A stretch of 64,000 nucleotides of DNA from Bordetella genomosp. 1 (lineage in GTDB: Bacteria; Pseudomonadota; Gammaproteobacteria; Burkholderiales; Burkholderiaceae_B): positions 682,001 through 746,000 of the forward strand of contig NZ_NEVL01000004.1 in the NCBI RefSeq assembly GCF_002261335.1, in the 5' to 3' direction. The stretch's first letter is position 1; every line of letters begins with the position of its first letter. This document shows, in pieces, positions 53,723-63,054 of this stretch. Both the position numbers and the translations under genes were made by a program. The notes below the pieces were generated by a model. That model had not been told where the DNA came from. It saw nothing but the letters and a program-made list of their open reading frames with translations, and did not search any database.

Positions 53723-54591
53723 ACATCACCCAGCAAATAATCAACGGCCTAGTTCTGGGCCATGCCTATGCGTTGATCGCGGTCGGATGGACAGTGCTCG
53801 TCGGCGTAGCGCGTTCCGTTAATTTTGCTCATGGCCAAATCTATATGCTCGCCGCGTTCGTCGCGTGGGCGTGCACAGCCATCGTCGGCCTCCCCTACCC
53901 GCTCGCCATTCTTGTGTCCATTGTGGCGGGAGCGCTTATCGGGATCGCCATGCAACTGATCATGATGAAAGCCACACTCGAAAAGAATGTCGTTTCAATC
54001 ATGATCATGACGCTCGGCTTCGGCTATGTTCTGCATGGCGCGGCAGCGCTGTTTTTTGGGTCGACAGCCAAGATGTTCGATACGCCCCTGTCTTTCAGGG
54101 ATGTGGAGATATCCACCGTTATCCTAACCTGGCAGGACCTGGTTATCGTGATGGCGGCCATAGCCGTTTTCATCGGCCTAAAACTGGTCGTTGATCGCAC
54201 GGCCCTCGGCCGAATCATCCGCATGGTAGCGGAAGACCCCCCACTAAGCATGCTCGCGGGAATCAACGTTCGTGCAGTCTACCTGCTGATCTTCGCGTTC
54301 GAAGGCGCCGCCGTCGCGCTGGCCGCGGGTCTGGTGGCTCCACGCACCCCGATCCTGACCTCCATGGGTTTCGAGGAGGTCATCATGACATTCGTGGTCG
54401 TTGTCCTGGGCGGAATGGGAAGCATCGTGGGCGGCTATGTCGCCGGATTGAGCCTTGGACTATTCACGGCTCTATTTGGCGCCTTCATATCTCCGGCCTA
54501 CACCACCACGGCGGCATTCGTTGTTCTGGTCGCGATTCTGGTTCTGCGTCCAGGCGGCTTGGCCACGCACCAAGCGAAATCGGCTCACTGA
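53719..54591 (+). CDS. LivH-like ABC transporter permease
   Basis: A 290-residue, very hydrophobic permease with the LivH opening (QQIINGLVLGHAYALIAVGW) and about eight membrane segments. The region GMGSIVGGYVAGLSLG near residue 235 is typical of LivH. Ends one base before the second permease start. Confidence 0.93.
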   Translation: MNITQQIINGLVLGHAYALIAVGWTVLVGVARSVNFAHGQIYMLAAFVAWACTAIVGLPYPLAILVSIVAGALIGIAMQLIMMKATLEKNVVSIMIMTLGFGYVLHGAAALFFGSTAKMFDTPLSFRDVEISTVILTWQDLVIVMAAIAVFIGLKLVVDRTALGRIIRMVAEDPPLSMLAGINVRAVYLLIFAFEGAAVALAAGLVAPRTPILTSMGFEEVIMTFVVVVLGGMGSIVGGYVAGLSLGLFTALFGAFISPAYTTTAAFVVLVAILVLRPGGLATHQAKSAH

Positions 54592-54592
54592 C

Positions 54593-55558
54593 ATGAAACA
54601 ACGCCTATCCTTTATCGCTGCTCTAGCAGCCATCGCATTCCTGCCGGGCTTTTTCGGCAGCAGCGATTCCCTCAACGGCACGCTCGTGACGATCGCAATC
54701 TTCGCCGTAATGGCGTACGGCCTGGACATGGTCGTTTCCGATCTGGGCGAAGTCAGCCTCGCGCACACGGTATTTTTCGCGGCGGGCGCTTATGCGACGG
54801 GCTACTTATCCACGAGCTTCGGCGCAGGTCCATTGACAACACTCGCCGCCGGCATCGCAATCTCCATATCGCTGGCCGCACTGGTCGGCTGGGCCACGTT
54901 GCACTTGCGGGAGTTCGTGTTCTCGCTAGTCACCTACGCAATGGCAATTGTCGCGCTGACGGTCGCACAGAACTGGACGTTGCTGGGAGGCTCAGACGGC
55001 CTGCGGGGGATTCCACCGCTGCAAGTCTCCCTCGGGGAGTGGTCATGGTCTGCCAGCGGGGACCGTGATCTTTGGCCGATCGCGTTCGGACTACTCGCGC
55101 TGACACTGTACGTGATCACCAAGTTTCGGGCCTCCTCGCTGGGGAAAGCGGCATTGATGAGCCACCAGAATCCTCGACTTGCGCTGATGAGCGGCATTCG
55201 CCCGGAGCGAGTTCGGATGCAGGTGTTCATTCTTTCCGCGCCAATAACGGCAAGCGCGGGATGGCTGTATGCCTACCAGCGCGCGTACGTCAGCGCAGAT
55301 GTGCTGGACACCTACTTCCTGATCCTCATGTTGACTGCAGTCATCTTGTTCGGTCGGCGCCAATTGTTGGGGCCATTGATCGCCATTGGACTGATCCTGA
55401 CGCAGGAGCGGGTGTTTTCCTTGGGCGCCTACTACGACAAGATTCTCCTTGGTGCCGTCATTGTCATCACGCTGGCGTTCTTTCCCGGCGGCATCCTCTC
55501 TGCCTTCTCGAAACTCTTTGCACGGCGCTCCCCCGCACCCAAAAGGTCTCTGACATGA
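54593..55558 (+). CDS. LivM-like ABC transporter permease
   Basis: A 321-residue permease starting MKQRLSFIAALAAIAFLPG at 54593; an in-frame reading from 54455 is antisense-free shadow of the LivH gene. It has about nine hydrophobic segments and the cytoplasmic loop segment ASSLGKAALMSHQNPRLA corresponding to the EAA-like loop of LivM. Its stop overlaps the amidohydrolase start as ATGA. Confidence 0.92.
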   Translation: MKQRLSFIAALAAIAFLPGFFGSSDSLNGTLVTIAIFAVMAYGLDMVVSDLGEVSLAHTVFFAAGAYATGYLSTSFGAGPLTTLAAGIAISISLAALVGWATLHLREFVFSLVTYAMAIVALTVAQNWTLLGGSDGLRGIPPLQVSLGEWSWSASGDRDLWPIAFGLLALTLYVITKFRASSLGKAALMSHQNPRLALMSGIRPERVRMQVFILSAPITASAGWLYAYQRAYVSADVLDTYFLILMLTAVILFGRRQLLGPLIAIGLILTQERVFSLGAYYDKILLGAVIVITLAFFPGGILSAFSKLFARRSPAPKRSLT

Positions 55559-56532
55559 ATACGGAAGCTCAAGAGGAAATCATCGACCCTTCCAGGGAAA
55601 TTATTGATTGTCATCATCATCTTTGGGACCGTCCAGGCTCACGGTACATGGTCGATGAATTCCTGGGTGACGCACAAGATGGGCACCGCGTCGTGCAATC
55701 CGTTTTTATACAGTGTCGCACGGGTTACAAGCACGGCACCCTGGACTCCCCCGCGCTGGAGACCACGGCCATCGCCCACGCAACGCACGCGAACCAGGGG
55801 CAAGCGTCTACCGTCCGGGTCGGCGCGGGCATCGTAGGCTACGCAGACATGCGCGGTGGCGCCGGAATCGCACCCCTGTTGGACGCCCATATCGCATCTG
55901 GCTGCGGCCGCTTCAAAGGGGTACGACACATTGTCTCCTGGGCAGACGGACCGGAGTTCCAGGTCGAAGGCTATCCGACCTCTCCCGGCATGATGAGTAC
56001 CCCGGAGTTCGGAGCGGCGTTGCAACAATTGGCCGTTCGAGACCTGTCCTTTGAAGCCATGGTCTATCACACTCAGCTGGGCGAACTTGCGACGATCGCT
56101 AGAACGCATGATGACACGCGCTTTGTCCTGAATCACATCGGCCTTCCGCTGGGAATTGGCGCATTCTCGTCCCTGAAAGATCAGGCGTTCGCTGACTGGC
56201 GAGCGGGACTTCAAGCCGTCGCCGGGTGCGAAAACGTCTACATCAAGCTGGGAGGGATGGGCATGCACATGCTTGGCCTGCCGCTTGATTCCGAAACGGG
56301 GCCCCTCACATCCCAACGGATAGCAGAGGCGTATCGCCCATACGTTGACGAATGCGTCAGCGCCTTTGGTGCGGATCGCTGCATGTTCGAATCGAACTTT
56401 CCGGTCGACCGGCGCCGTTGCGACTATCGCACGCTCTGGAATGCGTTCAAGCGCATCGCTTCGTCCTACACCGAAGATGAGAAGGACATGCTGTTCTCCC
56501 AGACCGCTCGGCATTGCTATGGGTTGGAATGA
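55555..56532 (+). CDS. Amidohydrolase-2 family metal-dependent hydrolase (lactonase type)
   Basis: A 325-residue TIM-barrel hydrolase starting MNTEAQEEIIDPSREIID at 55555. It has DCHHHLWD (D18, H20, H22) near the N-terminus, HIG in FVLNHIGLPLG and the C-terminal FESNFPVDR segment, as in fuconolactonase- or LigI-like enzymes that open lactones. It is co-translated with the transporter. It could open a lactone made by the monooxygenase, or its substrate may be the imported compound itself. Confidence 0.9.
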   Translation: MNTEAQEEIIDPSREIIDCHHHLWDRPGSRYMVDEFLGDAQDGHRVVQSVFIQCRTGYKHGTLDSPALETTAIAHATHANQGQASTVRVGAGIVGYADMRGGAGIAPLLDAHIASGCGRFKGVRHIVSWADGPEFQVEGYPTSPGMMSTPEFGAALQQLAVRDLSFEAMVYHTQLGELATIARTHDDTRFVLNHIGLPLGIGAFSSLKDQAFADWRAGLQAVAGCENVYIKLGGMGMHMLGLPLDSETGPLTSQRIAEAYRPYVDECVSAFGADRCMFESNFPVDRRRCDYRTLWNAFKRIASSYTEDEKDMLFSQTARHCYGLE

Positions 56533-56603
56533 CCCGTTTTCGGATCTTGGCGTTTCCCACTGAGCAGATCGTGGCCGCCGTCTAGTACATAAGAGGTGAT
56601 ATC

Positions 56604-57353
56604 TTGGATTTTGGAATTAACGGACAAGTGGCATTGGTGACCGGTGCAGCCAATGGCATCGGCAAAGCAATTGCACGGGGTTTGGCCCAGGAGGGTTGCA
56701 GAGTCGCCGTACTGGACCGCGACGGCGCGTCAGCGGACGTGGCCGCGCTGGAAATTACGGATGGCGGCGGCCAGGCACTCGCCATCGCTGTGGACGTGAC
56801 AAAGCCGGACAGCGTAGCGAAGTCTGCGGAGATTGCAGCCAGGGAACTCGGCGGCCTCCACATCGTGGTCAATTGCGCGGGATTCTCCAAGGACTCTCCC
56901 GTGTCCAGCATGACGGATGATCAATGGCAGAGCGTGCTGGACGTCACACTTAATGGCGCGTTCAACATGATACGTGCCGTCGCACCCATGCTCAGGGAAC
57001 AGCGGTACGGCCGCATTATCAATATCACTTCACGAGCGCATTTCGGTGATGTCAACAAAGCCAATTACTCCTCCGCAAAGGCCGGACTTATCGGACTGAC
57101 CAAAGCGCTTTCCCTCGAACTGGCTCCCGAAGGCATAACCGTCAATGCGGTCGCGCCGGGGATCATCGAGACCGAGCGCCTGCGCGCACTGCCCTATTTC
57201 AAGGGGATCGAAGAACGATCCAAAGCTGGCATGCCAATCAAGAGGTTCGGGACCGTCGAAGAGGTTGCGGCTTTGGTCGCGTTTCTGGCCTCGGCCCAAG
57301 CGGGCTTTATTTCTGGCGAGGTAGTTCATATCAGCGGCGGCCGTTACGGATAA
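56604..57353 (+). CDS. SDR-family oxidoreductase (FabG-like)
   Basis: A 249-residue classical SDR: TGAANGIG (13-20), NCAG (90-93), S143, Y155 and K159 in NYSSAK, with a C-terminal GQAGFISGEVVHISGG-type end. A TTG start at 56604 with AGAGGTG 6 bp upstream is used. Probably a second alcohol or hydroxyacid dehydrogenase of the pathway. Confidence 0.9.
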   Translation: MDFGINGQVALVTGAANGIGKAIARGLAQEGCRVAVLDRDGASADVAALEITDGGGQALAIAVDVTKPDSVAKSAEIAARELGGLHIVVNCAGFSKDSPVSSMTDDQWQSVLDVTLNGAFNMIRAVAPMLREQRYGRIINITSRAHFGDVNKANYSSAKAGLIGLTKALSLELAPEGITVNAVAPGIIETERLRALPYFKGIEERSKAGMPIKRFGTVEEVAALVAFLASAQAGFISGEVVHISGGRYG

Positions 57354-57375
57354 GCCGCGGCTTAGGAATCGGACA

Positions 57376-58725
57376 ATGACTCAACAACACTCGCTGGCCC
57401 GTGAGCTCTCCAACTGGGCTATGACACTGCGTTTCGATCAGGCACCCGCGGACACACGGCAGGCGATCGCTAATTGCCTGCTGTATAACCTGACCATGGG
57501 CCTTGCGGTGGACGACAGTAATGACCAGCTCGGGATGGTATTGCGCTCCATTGCCCACGCGGACGGTCCCGCGCGTTTATTCAGGGGTCGCGGGACCCGC
57601 AGTGCAGCAGATGCCGCCTTCATCAATGCCGGGCTTATCACGGCGCGCGGCCAGAACGACACCCATCCCCAAGTCGTCACGCACATCGGTTGCATCGTCA
57701 TACCGGCAGTGCTTGCAGTAGCCGACATAGTCAAGGCTCCCCCGCGCCGCATACTAGACGCGGTCCTAGTGGGCTATGAGTCCATCCCCCGAATCGCGCA
57801 GGCGTTGTCGGCCGAGACCACTCGTCGAGGATTTCGCGCCTCGTCGCTGTATGGATCGCTGGGCGCCGCGCTGGCCTGTTCCTCGCTCCTCGGATTAACC
57901 GCCCGACAAGCACAGGCCTCCGTGTCCATTGCCACCAACATGGCGTCCGGCCTCTTGCAGACATGGATCGATGGTTCTGAGGAGTGGCGGCTGCAGATTG
58001 CCAAAACAAGCCGGGACGGCGTGCATGCCGCGTTGCTCGCGATGGAAGGCTTGAGCGGCGCCGAGTTCTGTCTTGAGGGGGCAAGCGGATTCGCCAGGGC
58101 CTACGCGGGTGTACCCCCTGCTCTCGACCTCTCCGGCTGGCGCACGCCGGAGATGGTGTTCAAACCCTATCCCGGCTGCGCCTTCAATCAGGCTCCGGTA
58201 CAGGCACTGCGAGACCTTGTAATGGGCGTGACGATCAAGGTCCAGGACGTCCAACGCTTGGACATCTTCATGAATCCAACTGACGCTGGCTACCCAGGGG
58301 TAGCGCTCCACGGTCCGTTCGAAACGTCTGCAGGCGCCATCATGAGCGCACCATTCATGTTGGCTGCAACACTCGTCCACGGCAGACCTCGAATCTCGGA
58401 CTTTCAGGAGCAGGCCCGGCGCGAAGAACTGCATCAACTTTCGCGCAAAATATGCGTTCGTCCAACGCCATCAATCGCCCCGTGGACGTGCGAGTTGGAG
58501 CTGGAGACCAGCGCCGGATACGTTCACCGCCAACGATTCGCGCCGGCGACTCCATTCCGGCTGGATTGGGGCGAAACGTGGCGCCTGACGTCTGAAGTGG
58601 CGCAGGAATGGAACTTACCTGCCGCGAATGAGAAGTTCGGCAGACTCGTGGCTTGCACCGAAAATGTCCCATCCGCCCACCTCGATTTGGAATCGCTCAT
58701 ACACGTGCTATATACCGACCATTAA
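57376..58725 (+). CDS. MmgE/PrpD family protein
   Basis: A 449-residue member of the MmgE/PrpD family (2-methylcitrate dehydratase and cis-aconitate decarboxylase relatives). Typical segments are the N-terminal DTRQAIANCLLYNLTMGL, GYESIPRIAQAL and FKPYPGCAFNQAPV. The family dehydrates or decarboxylates hydroxy- or unsaturated polycarboxylates. Start at 57376 follows AGGAATCGGACA. It lies 20 bp before the IclR gene and is likely part of the same pathway. Confidence 0.9.
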   Translation: MTQQHSLARELSNWAMTLRFDQAPADTRQAIANCLLYNLTMGLAVDDSNDQLGMVLRSIAHADGPARLFRGRGTRSAADAAFINAGLITARGQNDTHPQVVTHIGCIVIPAVLAVADIVKAPPRRILDAVLVGYESIPRIAQALSAETTRRGFRASSLYGSLGAALACSSLLGLTARQAQASVSIATNMASGLLQTWIDGSEEWRLQIAKTSRDGVHAALLAMEGLSGAEFCLEGASGFARAYAGVPPALDLSGWRTPEMVFKPYPGCAFNQAPVQALRDLVMGVTIKVQDVQRLDIFMNPTDAGYPGVALHGPFETSAGAIMSAPFMLAATLVHGRPRISDFQEQARREELHQLSRKICVRPTPSIAPWTCELELETSAGYVHRQRFAPATPFRLDWGETWRLTSEVAQEWNLPAANEKFGRLVACTENVPSAHLDLESLIHVLYTDH

Positions 58726-58745
58726 GGTCGCGCAACGGAAATCAG

Positions 58746-59507
58746 ATGAAGGGTCCCCAAACAGTCATTCGTGCTTTGACATTGCTCCGATACATTGCGG
58801 GCATTCACCCCCATGGCATAGCTATTGGCGCGCTGGCCGACATGGCGGAATTGGATAGGGCCACCGCGTATCGGCTCGTGTCGAGCCTGGTGGAGTTCGG
58901 CCTGGTCACGAGAGACCCGTCGAAGAACTACCGGCTTGGCATCGAGGCCATGCAGCTTGGACTAGCAGCCATGCGATCGGCTCCCATCATTGACCGGGTC
59001 AGGCCGGTTATGCAGCGGTTAGCTCGTCGAACGGACGACACGGTCTTTCTGGTTGTCCGAAATGGCGACTACGGCCATTGCGTTCATTGCGAAGAAGGCT
59101 CGTATCCCGTCAAGGCACTGGTCCTCCAGGTTGGCGGGATGCGTGTCCTGGGCATTGGAAGCGCGGGCGTAACGTTGCTGTCAACCCTGCCCGACAACGA
59201 GGTTGACGCGCTCTACCAGAGGCATCTGGAGGAATTCAAGCCCCGGGGACCTTCCGTTTCGAAATTAAAAAAGTTGCTGGAAGATACCAGGCGGCGTGGA
59301 TATGCGGATACCAATGATTTGGTTACGGATGGCGTCAGCGGCGTGGGAATGCGCTTCGAGATTGCGACGGGCAGCCAAGCTGCCATCAGCGTTGCTGCGA
59401 TTAAGGGGCGGATGACTTCCGAAAGGAAAATCTGGATAGCCCAGTTGATCGCAGAGGAGCTACGAGCGAGCGACTTTACCCCTACCCTACCCGCCGATCC
59501 AACTTGA
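58746..59507 (+). CDS. IclR-family transcriptional regulator
   Basis: A 253-residue IclR regulator starting MKGPQTVIRALTLLRYIAG at 58746. It has an N-terminal winged helix (GALADMAELDRATAYRLVSSL, about 28-48) and an effector domain from about 80 on (HCVHCEEGSYPVK, GVSGVGM). IclR proteins control degradation operons in response to aromatic or organic acids. Located at the 3' end of the operon, it may regulate the operon and itself. Confidence 0.92.
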   Translation: MKGPQTVIRALTLLRYIAGIHPHGIAIGALADMAELDRATAYRLVSSLVEFGLVTRDPSKNYRLGIEAMQLGLAAMRSAPIIDRVRPVMQRLARRTDDTVFLVVRNGDYGHCVHCEEGSYPVKALVLQVGGMRVLGIGSAGVTLLSTLPDNEVDALYQRHLEEFKPRGPSVSKLKKLLEDTRRRGYADTNDLVTDGVSGVGMRFEIATGSQAAISVAAIKGRMTSERKIWIAQLIAEELRASDFTPTLPADPT

Positions 59508-59983
59508 ATGTTGCCGGTTTTCAAGGGAGCGCCGTCAACCTCGGTGCCACGCGAGATTTGATCTCAGCCGGACACTGGAGGGCGGCCTGCACGTCTGGCT
59601 GCTGGAACGCGATGCAGATAACGCCAGTCGGGGTTGAAGGAGCGTCGTGCAAGTGTACGACAGGCTCGTTTCCAAGGCGCGCCTGACGAAGCCGCAAAGC
59701 TGGAAATTTTTCAGCGCTTTCCTGATTACTGATTACGCGGCGTTAACCAATGTCGATCTGGTCATCGAAGCGGTTTTCGAAGACATCGCAGAAAAGACGG
59801 CACCTGCGGATCTACTGGTCAGACTCGTCGCCCAAGGAAGGGACTTTAGCAACCTGAACTGCACAGCCCCTTATAGCGACGCTTAGGAATTCGGTGGTCC
59901 GGGCGCGCCTTTCCAGATCTCGTCCGTACGAAGCGTGTGGTGCATGAAGTCGCTAGTGGCCAGCCGGTGCGTGCGCCGATGCC
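59508..59983. other. Gap with a 3-hydroxyacyl-CoA dehydrogenase relic
   Basis: Contains the dehydrogenase relic at 59525-59802. Between 59803 and 59983 nothing was recognised, apart from the end of the convergent LysR gene. Confidence 0.5.
59525..59802 (+). pseudogene. Relic of a 3-hydroxyacyl-CoA dehydrogenase
   Basis: Conceptual joining of frames gives segments typical of the NAD-binding half of FadB/FadJ-like dehydrogenases: a degenerate LGAT-type start, LHVWLLERDADNASRG, an in-frame TGA at 59635-59637, VYDRLVSKARLT, and DYAALTNVDLVIEAVFEDIA. The order matches GAGTMG...LLERD...VIEAVFEDM of intact enzymes. Frameshift, stop and truncation show it is dead. Confidence 0.75.
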
Positions 59984-60913
59984 CTAGACCGTAGCGATCG
60001 GCTCCAGGACTTGACCCGGGCTGATGTGCACACGTGCCAACTTCAGCATTTTCTCGCCAAGCTCGACATTGGCAAAGCGTGACATCACGCACTGAACACG
60101 CGAGTCGATTTTTGTGTCGATCTCGCGGAACGCAACGCCCTTGATGCCGGTATGCAGCAAACATTCCGGCACGATCGCAACACCCATGCCTATCGATACG
60201 CAGGAAACCGCAGTTAGCCATTGACTGACATGATGCTCTATGCGCGGAGAGAATCCGGCCTCTATGCACAGGGAGAGGATCGTATCGAAGTAGTATGGCG
60301 ACGATTTCCGGTTAAAGATGATGAAATTCTCCTCCTGGAATTGGGCCAGTCGGACCGGACCGGCAGCCGCCCTGCCCTGATCGGGCATACACAGTAAGAA
60401 TCGCTCCGAAAACAAGGTTGTACAGTGCGAAAGGCGATCATCGTTCGGTACGATGGAATGCGTGAATCCCACATCGATATCACCGCGCTGGATCGCGGCC
60501 AACTGATCCATTGAGGACATTTCGTGCAGCGACACACGCACATCCGGGTGAGCCTGACGGAACGCCGATACGAGGTTCCCCAGACCGCGGTAGATCATCG
60601 AGGCGTGAAAGCCAACGTTCAGTCGCGACCGGATTCGACTATCGTACGCGCGGATGTCGTCGATTGACTGGGCGGCTTGGCTGACCAAGACCAGGGCCCG
60701 GCGATAAAACTCCCTTCCCACTTCGGAGAGCTCGACACTGCGACTATTGCGCAGCACGAGCTGAAGTCCGAGAGCGGCTTCTAGTTGCTGAATCGCGACA
60801 CTGAATGGAGGTTGGGACACATGGCAACGTGCTGCCGCCTTACCAAAGCTCAGTTCTTCAGCCAGCGCCACAAAATATCGAAGATGCCGCAGCTCGATCG
60901 CATCCTTGTGCAT
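59984..60913 (-). CDS. LysR-family transcriptional regulator
   Basis: A 309-residue LysR protein of the CbbR/BenM-like branch that opens IELRHLRYFVALAEELSFG; helix-turn-helix about 20-40 (FGKAAARCHVSQPPFSVAIQ). A relic of a second copy of its 3' end lies at 44190-44400. It is transcribed in the same direction as, and downstream of, the CaiB-VOC-PaaI genes, with 6 bp to the PaaI start side, so it may be part of that operon. Confidence 0.92.
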   Translation of the reverse strand: MHKDAIELRHLRYFVALAEELSFGKAAARCHVSQPPFSVAIQQLEAALGLQLVLRNSRSVELSEVGREFYRRALVLVSQAAQSIDDIRAYDSRIRSRLNVGFHASMIYRGLGNLVSAFRQAHPDVRVSLHEMSSMDQLAAIQRGDIDVGFTHSIVPNDDRLSHCTTLFSERFLLCMPDQGRAAAGPVRLAQFQEENFIIFNRKSSPYYFDTILSLCIEAGFSPRIEHHVSQWLTAVSCVSIGMGVAIVPECLLHTGIKGVAFREIDTKIDSRVQCVMSRFANVELGEKMLKLARVHISPGQVLEPIATV

Positions 60914-60919
60914 GATTCC

Positions 60920-61318
60920 TCATATCTTTGCCAGCTTGAATGACCCAGTCGCGATCGCCACCTTGATCCCCTGAGCATCGTAGACCACGCCGCTCGCGAA
61001 GGCCAGCGTTCGGCCCCTTGATTCACAGCGGCATTCGGCCATCAGTTGGCCGATGGCGGGTTTGAGAAATTTGATGGCCAAGTCTATCGTCCAAGCACGC
61101 AGGACTAGTGGATCGTGAGCGCGCACGGCAGCGGCAAGCGTGAAGTCCAGCAGCGCCATTACAGCAGGGCCGCTAATGGTGCCATGCGCGTTCAGGTTGG
61201 CCGGGGCCTCTGGAAGGATTGCGCACGCGGTATCGTCCACGAGAGAGTGCGGACGCAGCCCAAAATGCTCGATCACCGGCGCGCGAATTCCAAAGAAGGT
61301 GCCATCCTCCAAGTTCAT
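60920..61318 (-). CDS. PaaI-family hotdog thioesterase
   Basis: A 132-residue hotdog-fold protein with NLNAHGTISGPAVMALLDF, a variant of the PaaI active-site region, and the C-terminal RTLAFASGVVYDAQG. Its start overlaps the VOC gene stop as ATGA. Predicted to hydrolyse an acyl-CoA; the HGG motif is not strict here (HGT), so activity is less certain than for the protein at 29749-30159. Confidence 0.85.
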   Translation of the reverse strand: MNLEDGTFFGIRAPVIEHFGLRPHSLVDDTACAILPEAPANLNAHGTISGPAVMALLDFTLAAAVRAHDPLVLRAWTIDLAIKFLKPAIGQLMAECRCESRGRTLAFASGVVYDAQGIKVAIATGSFKLAKI

Positions 61319-61767
61319 CGTGCGGCAAGTCCGTAGTACGAGAGAATTTCGGCCGGCCTTTCGGGGCCGGGTTCAAATACCTCCAAGAGAACCCTGTCGG
61401 GGGCCTCCACCATGAAGTATCCTCCGCCGTCTGACGCACGTATCCCGTTCGGGATATGAAGGCCTGCAGCGCTCATACGTCCGTGAAGCTCTTCCAGGCC
61501 AACGACCTGAATTCCCAAGTGATGCACTGCATTGCGAGGGCTCGGATCGATAGCCTTTTCGTACATGTGAACCGCGCCAAGTCCTATCTTCAGAAAAACG
61601 TTTCGCGTTCCAGCATACAAACCATCCCAGATGACTTCGGCCTCAAACCAACGAGTATAGAAATCAACTGCGTGCGCAATGTCTCCACAGATCAGGTGCG
61701 GATGATGCATGTGGTAGCGCTTGTCCGAGCCGTATGGGTAGCGCGCGGTAGAGGGATCAAAGTCCAT
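61315..61767 (-). CDS. VOC-family (glyoxalase/dioxygenase fold) protein
   Basis: A 150-residue protein of the vicinal-oxygen-chelate superfamily, starting MDFDPSTARYPYGSDKRYH at 61767 after AGGGAGCGCAC. The beta-alpha-beta motifs YHMHHPHLICGDI and NAVHHLGIQVVGLEELHGR carry histidines, and LLEVFEPG carries the late glutamate, giving candidate metal ligands. Members include methylmalonyl-CoA epimerases, lyases and dioxygenases. It overlaps the CaiB stop by 11 bp. Confidence 0.87.
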   Translation of the reverse strand: MDFDPSTARYPYGSDKRYHMHHPHLICGDIAHAVDFYTRWFEAEVIWDGLYAGTRNVFLKIGLGAVHMYEKAIDPSPRNAVHHLGIQVVGLEELHGRMSAAGLHIPNGIRASDGGGYFMVEAPDRVLLEVFEPGPERPAEILSYYGLAAR

Positions 61768-62875
61768 GTGCGCTCCCTGCGCGAAGTTCAGGCGGAGCAA
61801 GGCGATAACTGGCCGGGGTATCGCTCAAGCGAATCGGGGATGCAACTCCCCGATAGCCGCCAGGCAGGGTCACCTCCAGCCCCATGTGCGATGTATGTGG
61901 GTGGCCGAGCACCTCCGCGACGGAGCAGATCGGCGCGCAGGGGACGCCGAGTTTGACGAGGTCCTGAGCCAATTCGCGGCCGTCCGCCGGCGATAGCGCC
62001 TGTTCGAGAATTTCGCGCAGCGCCTGCCGATTTACGGAGCGAGAAGGGTTTGCGGAAAATCGTGGATCAAGCGCCACTGTTCCGATACCGAGTCGCTCGC
62101 AAAGCGCCACGAACTGGGTATCGTTTCCGACTGCAAGATAAATTGTGCCGTTCGCGGTCTGAAAGCTGTCATACGGATAGATGTTCGGGTGCGCGTTTCC
62201 TGTCCTTTCCGGATTCTTGCCGGTCGCATAATAGTTGCTGGCATGCGGATGCAGCAATGACACGGCATTCGCATACAGCGTGGTTTCCACCATCTGACCG
62301 CGCCCGGTGCGGTGGCGTGCCTGCAAAGCCAGCAGTACCGCGATGACGGCATTCAGCCCCGTGGTCATGTCAACAACGGGCAGCCCTACGCGTGTCGCAT
62401 CCGCGCCGCCATTGACGCTCATCAGGCCGCATAGCGCCTGAACGGCAGTGTCATACGCCGGCAGTCCTCCGTAAGGTCCGTCCGAGCCAAAGCCCGAAAC
62501 GCGACAATGAATAAGGCGTGGATTGACTTCGACGAAGCTATTTAGATTCCACCCCCATTTGCTCAAAGTGGACAGTTTGAAGTTCTCGATCAGCACATCA
62601 GCCTGGGCCACCTGCTCCATCAATGTCGCACGCCCTGACTCGGTACCAAGATTCAGCATGCGGCTGCGCTTGTTGCGGTTCGCTCCAGAAAAGTACGCCG
62701 ACGTCTGTCCGAGATATGGCGGCCCCCAACTCCGCGTATCGTCGCCGTCCGGCCCCTCGATCTTGAGTACGTCGGCCCCATGGTCGCCCAAAACCTGACC
62801 GGCATATGGGCCGCCCAGTACCCGTGACACATCGAGCACCCGTACGCCTGCCAACGCTCCTTCGCTTGCTTCCAT
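61757..62875 (-). CDS. CaiB/BaiF (class III) CoA-transferase
   Basis: A 372-residue CoA-transferase with LAGVRVLDVSRVLGGPYAG, LGDHGADVLKIEGPDGDDTR, and D169 in VVDMTTG as the expected catalytic aspartate. First gene of a minus-strand operon CaiB-VOC-PaaI-LysR. It is divergent from the Bug gene at 63055. Probably activates the acid for which that receptor is specific. Confidence 0.93.
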   Translation of the reverse strand: MEASEGALAGVRVLDVSRVLGGPYAGQVLGDHGADVLKIEGPDGDDTRSWGPPYLGQTSAYFSGANRNKRSRMLNLGTESGRATLMEQVAQADVLIENFKLSTLSKWGWNLNSFVEVNPRLIHCRVSGFGSDGPYGGLPAYDTAVQALCGLMSVNGGADATRVGLPVVDMTTGLNAVIAVLLALQARHRTGRGQMVETTLYANAVSLLHPHASNYYATGKNPERTGNAHPNIYPYDSFQTANGTIYLAVGNDTQFVALCERLGIGTVALDPRFSANPSRSVNRQALREILEQALSPADGRELAQDLVKLGVPCAPICSVAEVLGHPHTSHMGLEVTLPGGYRGVASPIRLSDTPASYRLAPPELRAGSAHGL

Positions 62876-63054
62876 CGTTCGTATCCTGTCTGCGGCCCCC
62901 GGCTAGTCGGAAAGGGCATCGAGCAACAGCATATCGTTTAGCAATGAGGCATCTATTCGAAACGAGTATGGACGGATACTGAAATCCAATCGCCGCGCGA
63001 TGTGGTGCTCCTAGAATTTGCCTCAAACAACAATTGCGACGAGGAGACAACCCC

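Noticed and set aside
59504-59886. Two short open frames between the IclR and LysR genes as real small genes
   Set aside because: They are pieces of one decayed 3-hydroxyacyl-CoA dehydrogenase in different frames.
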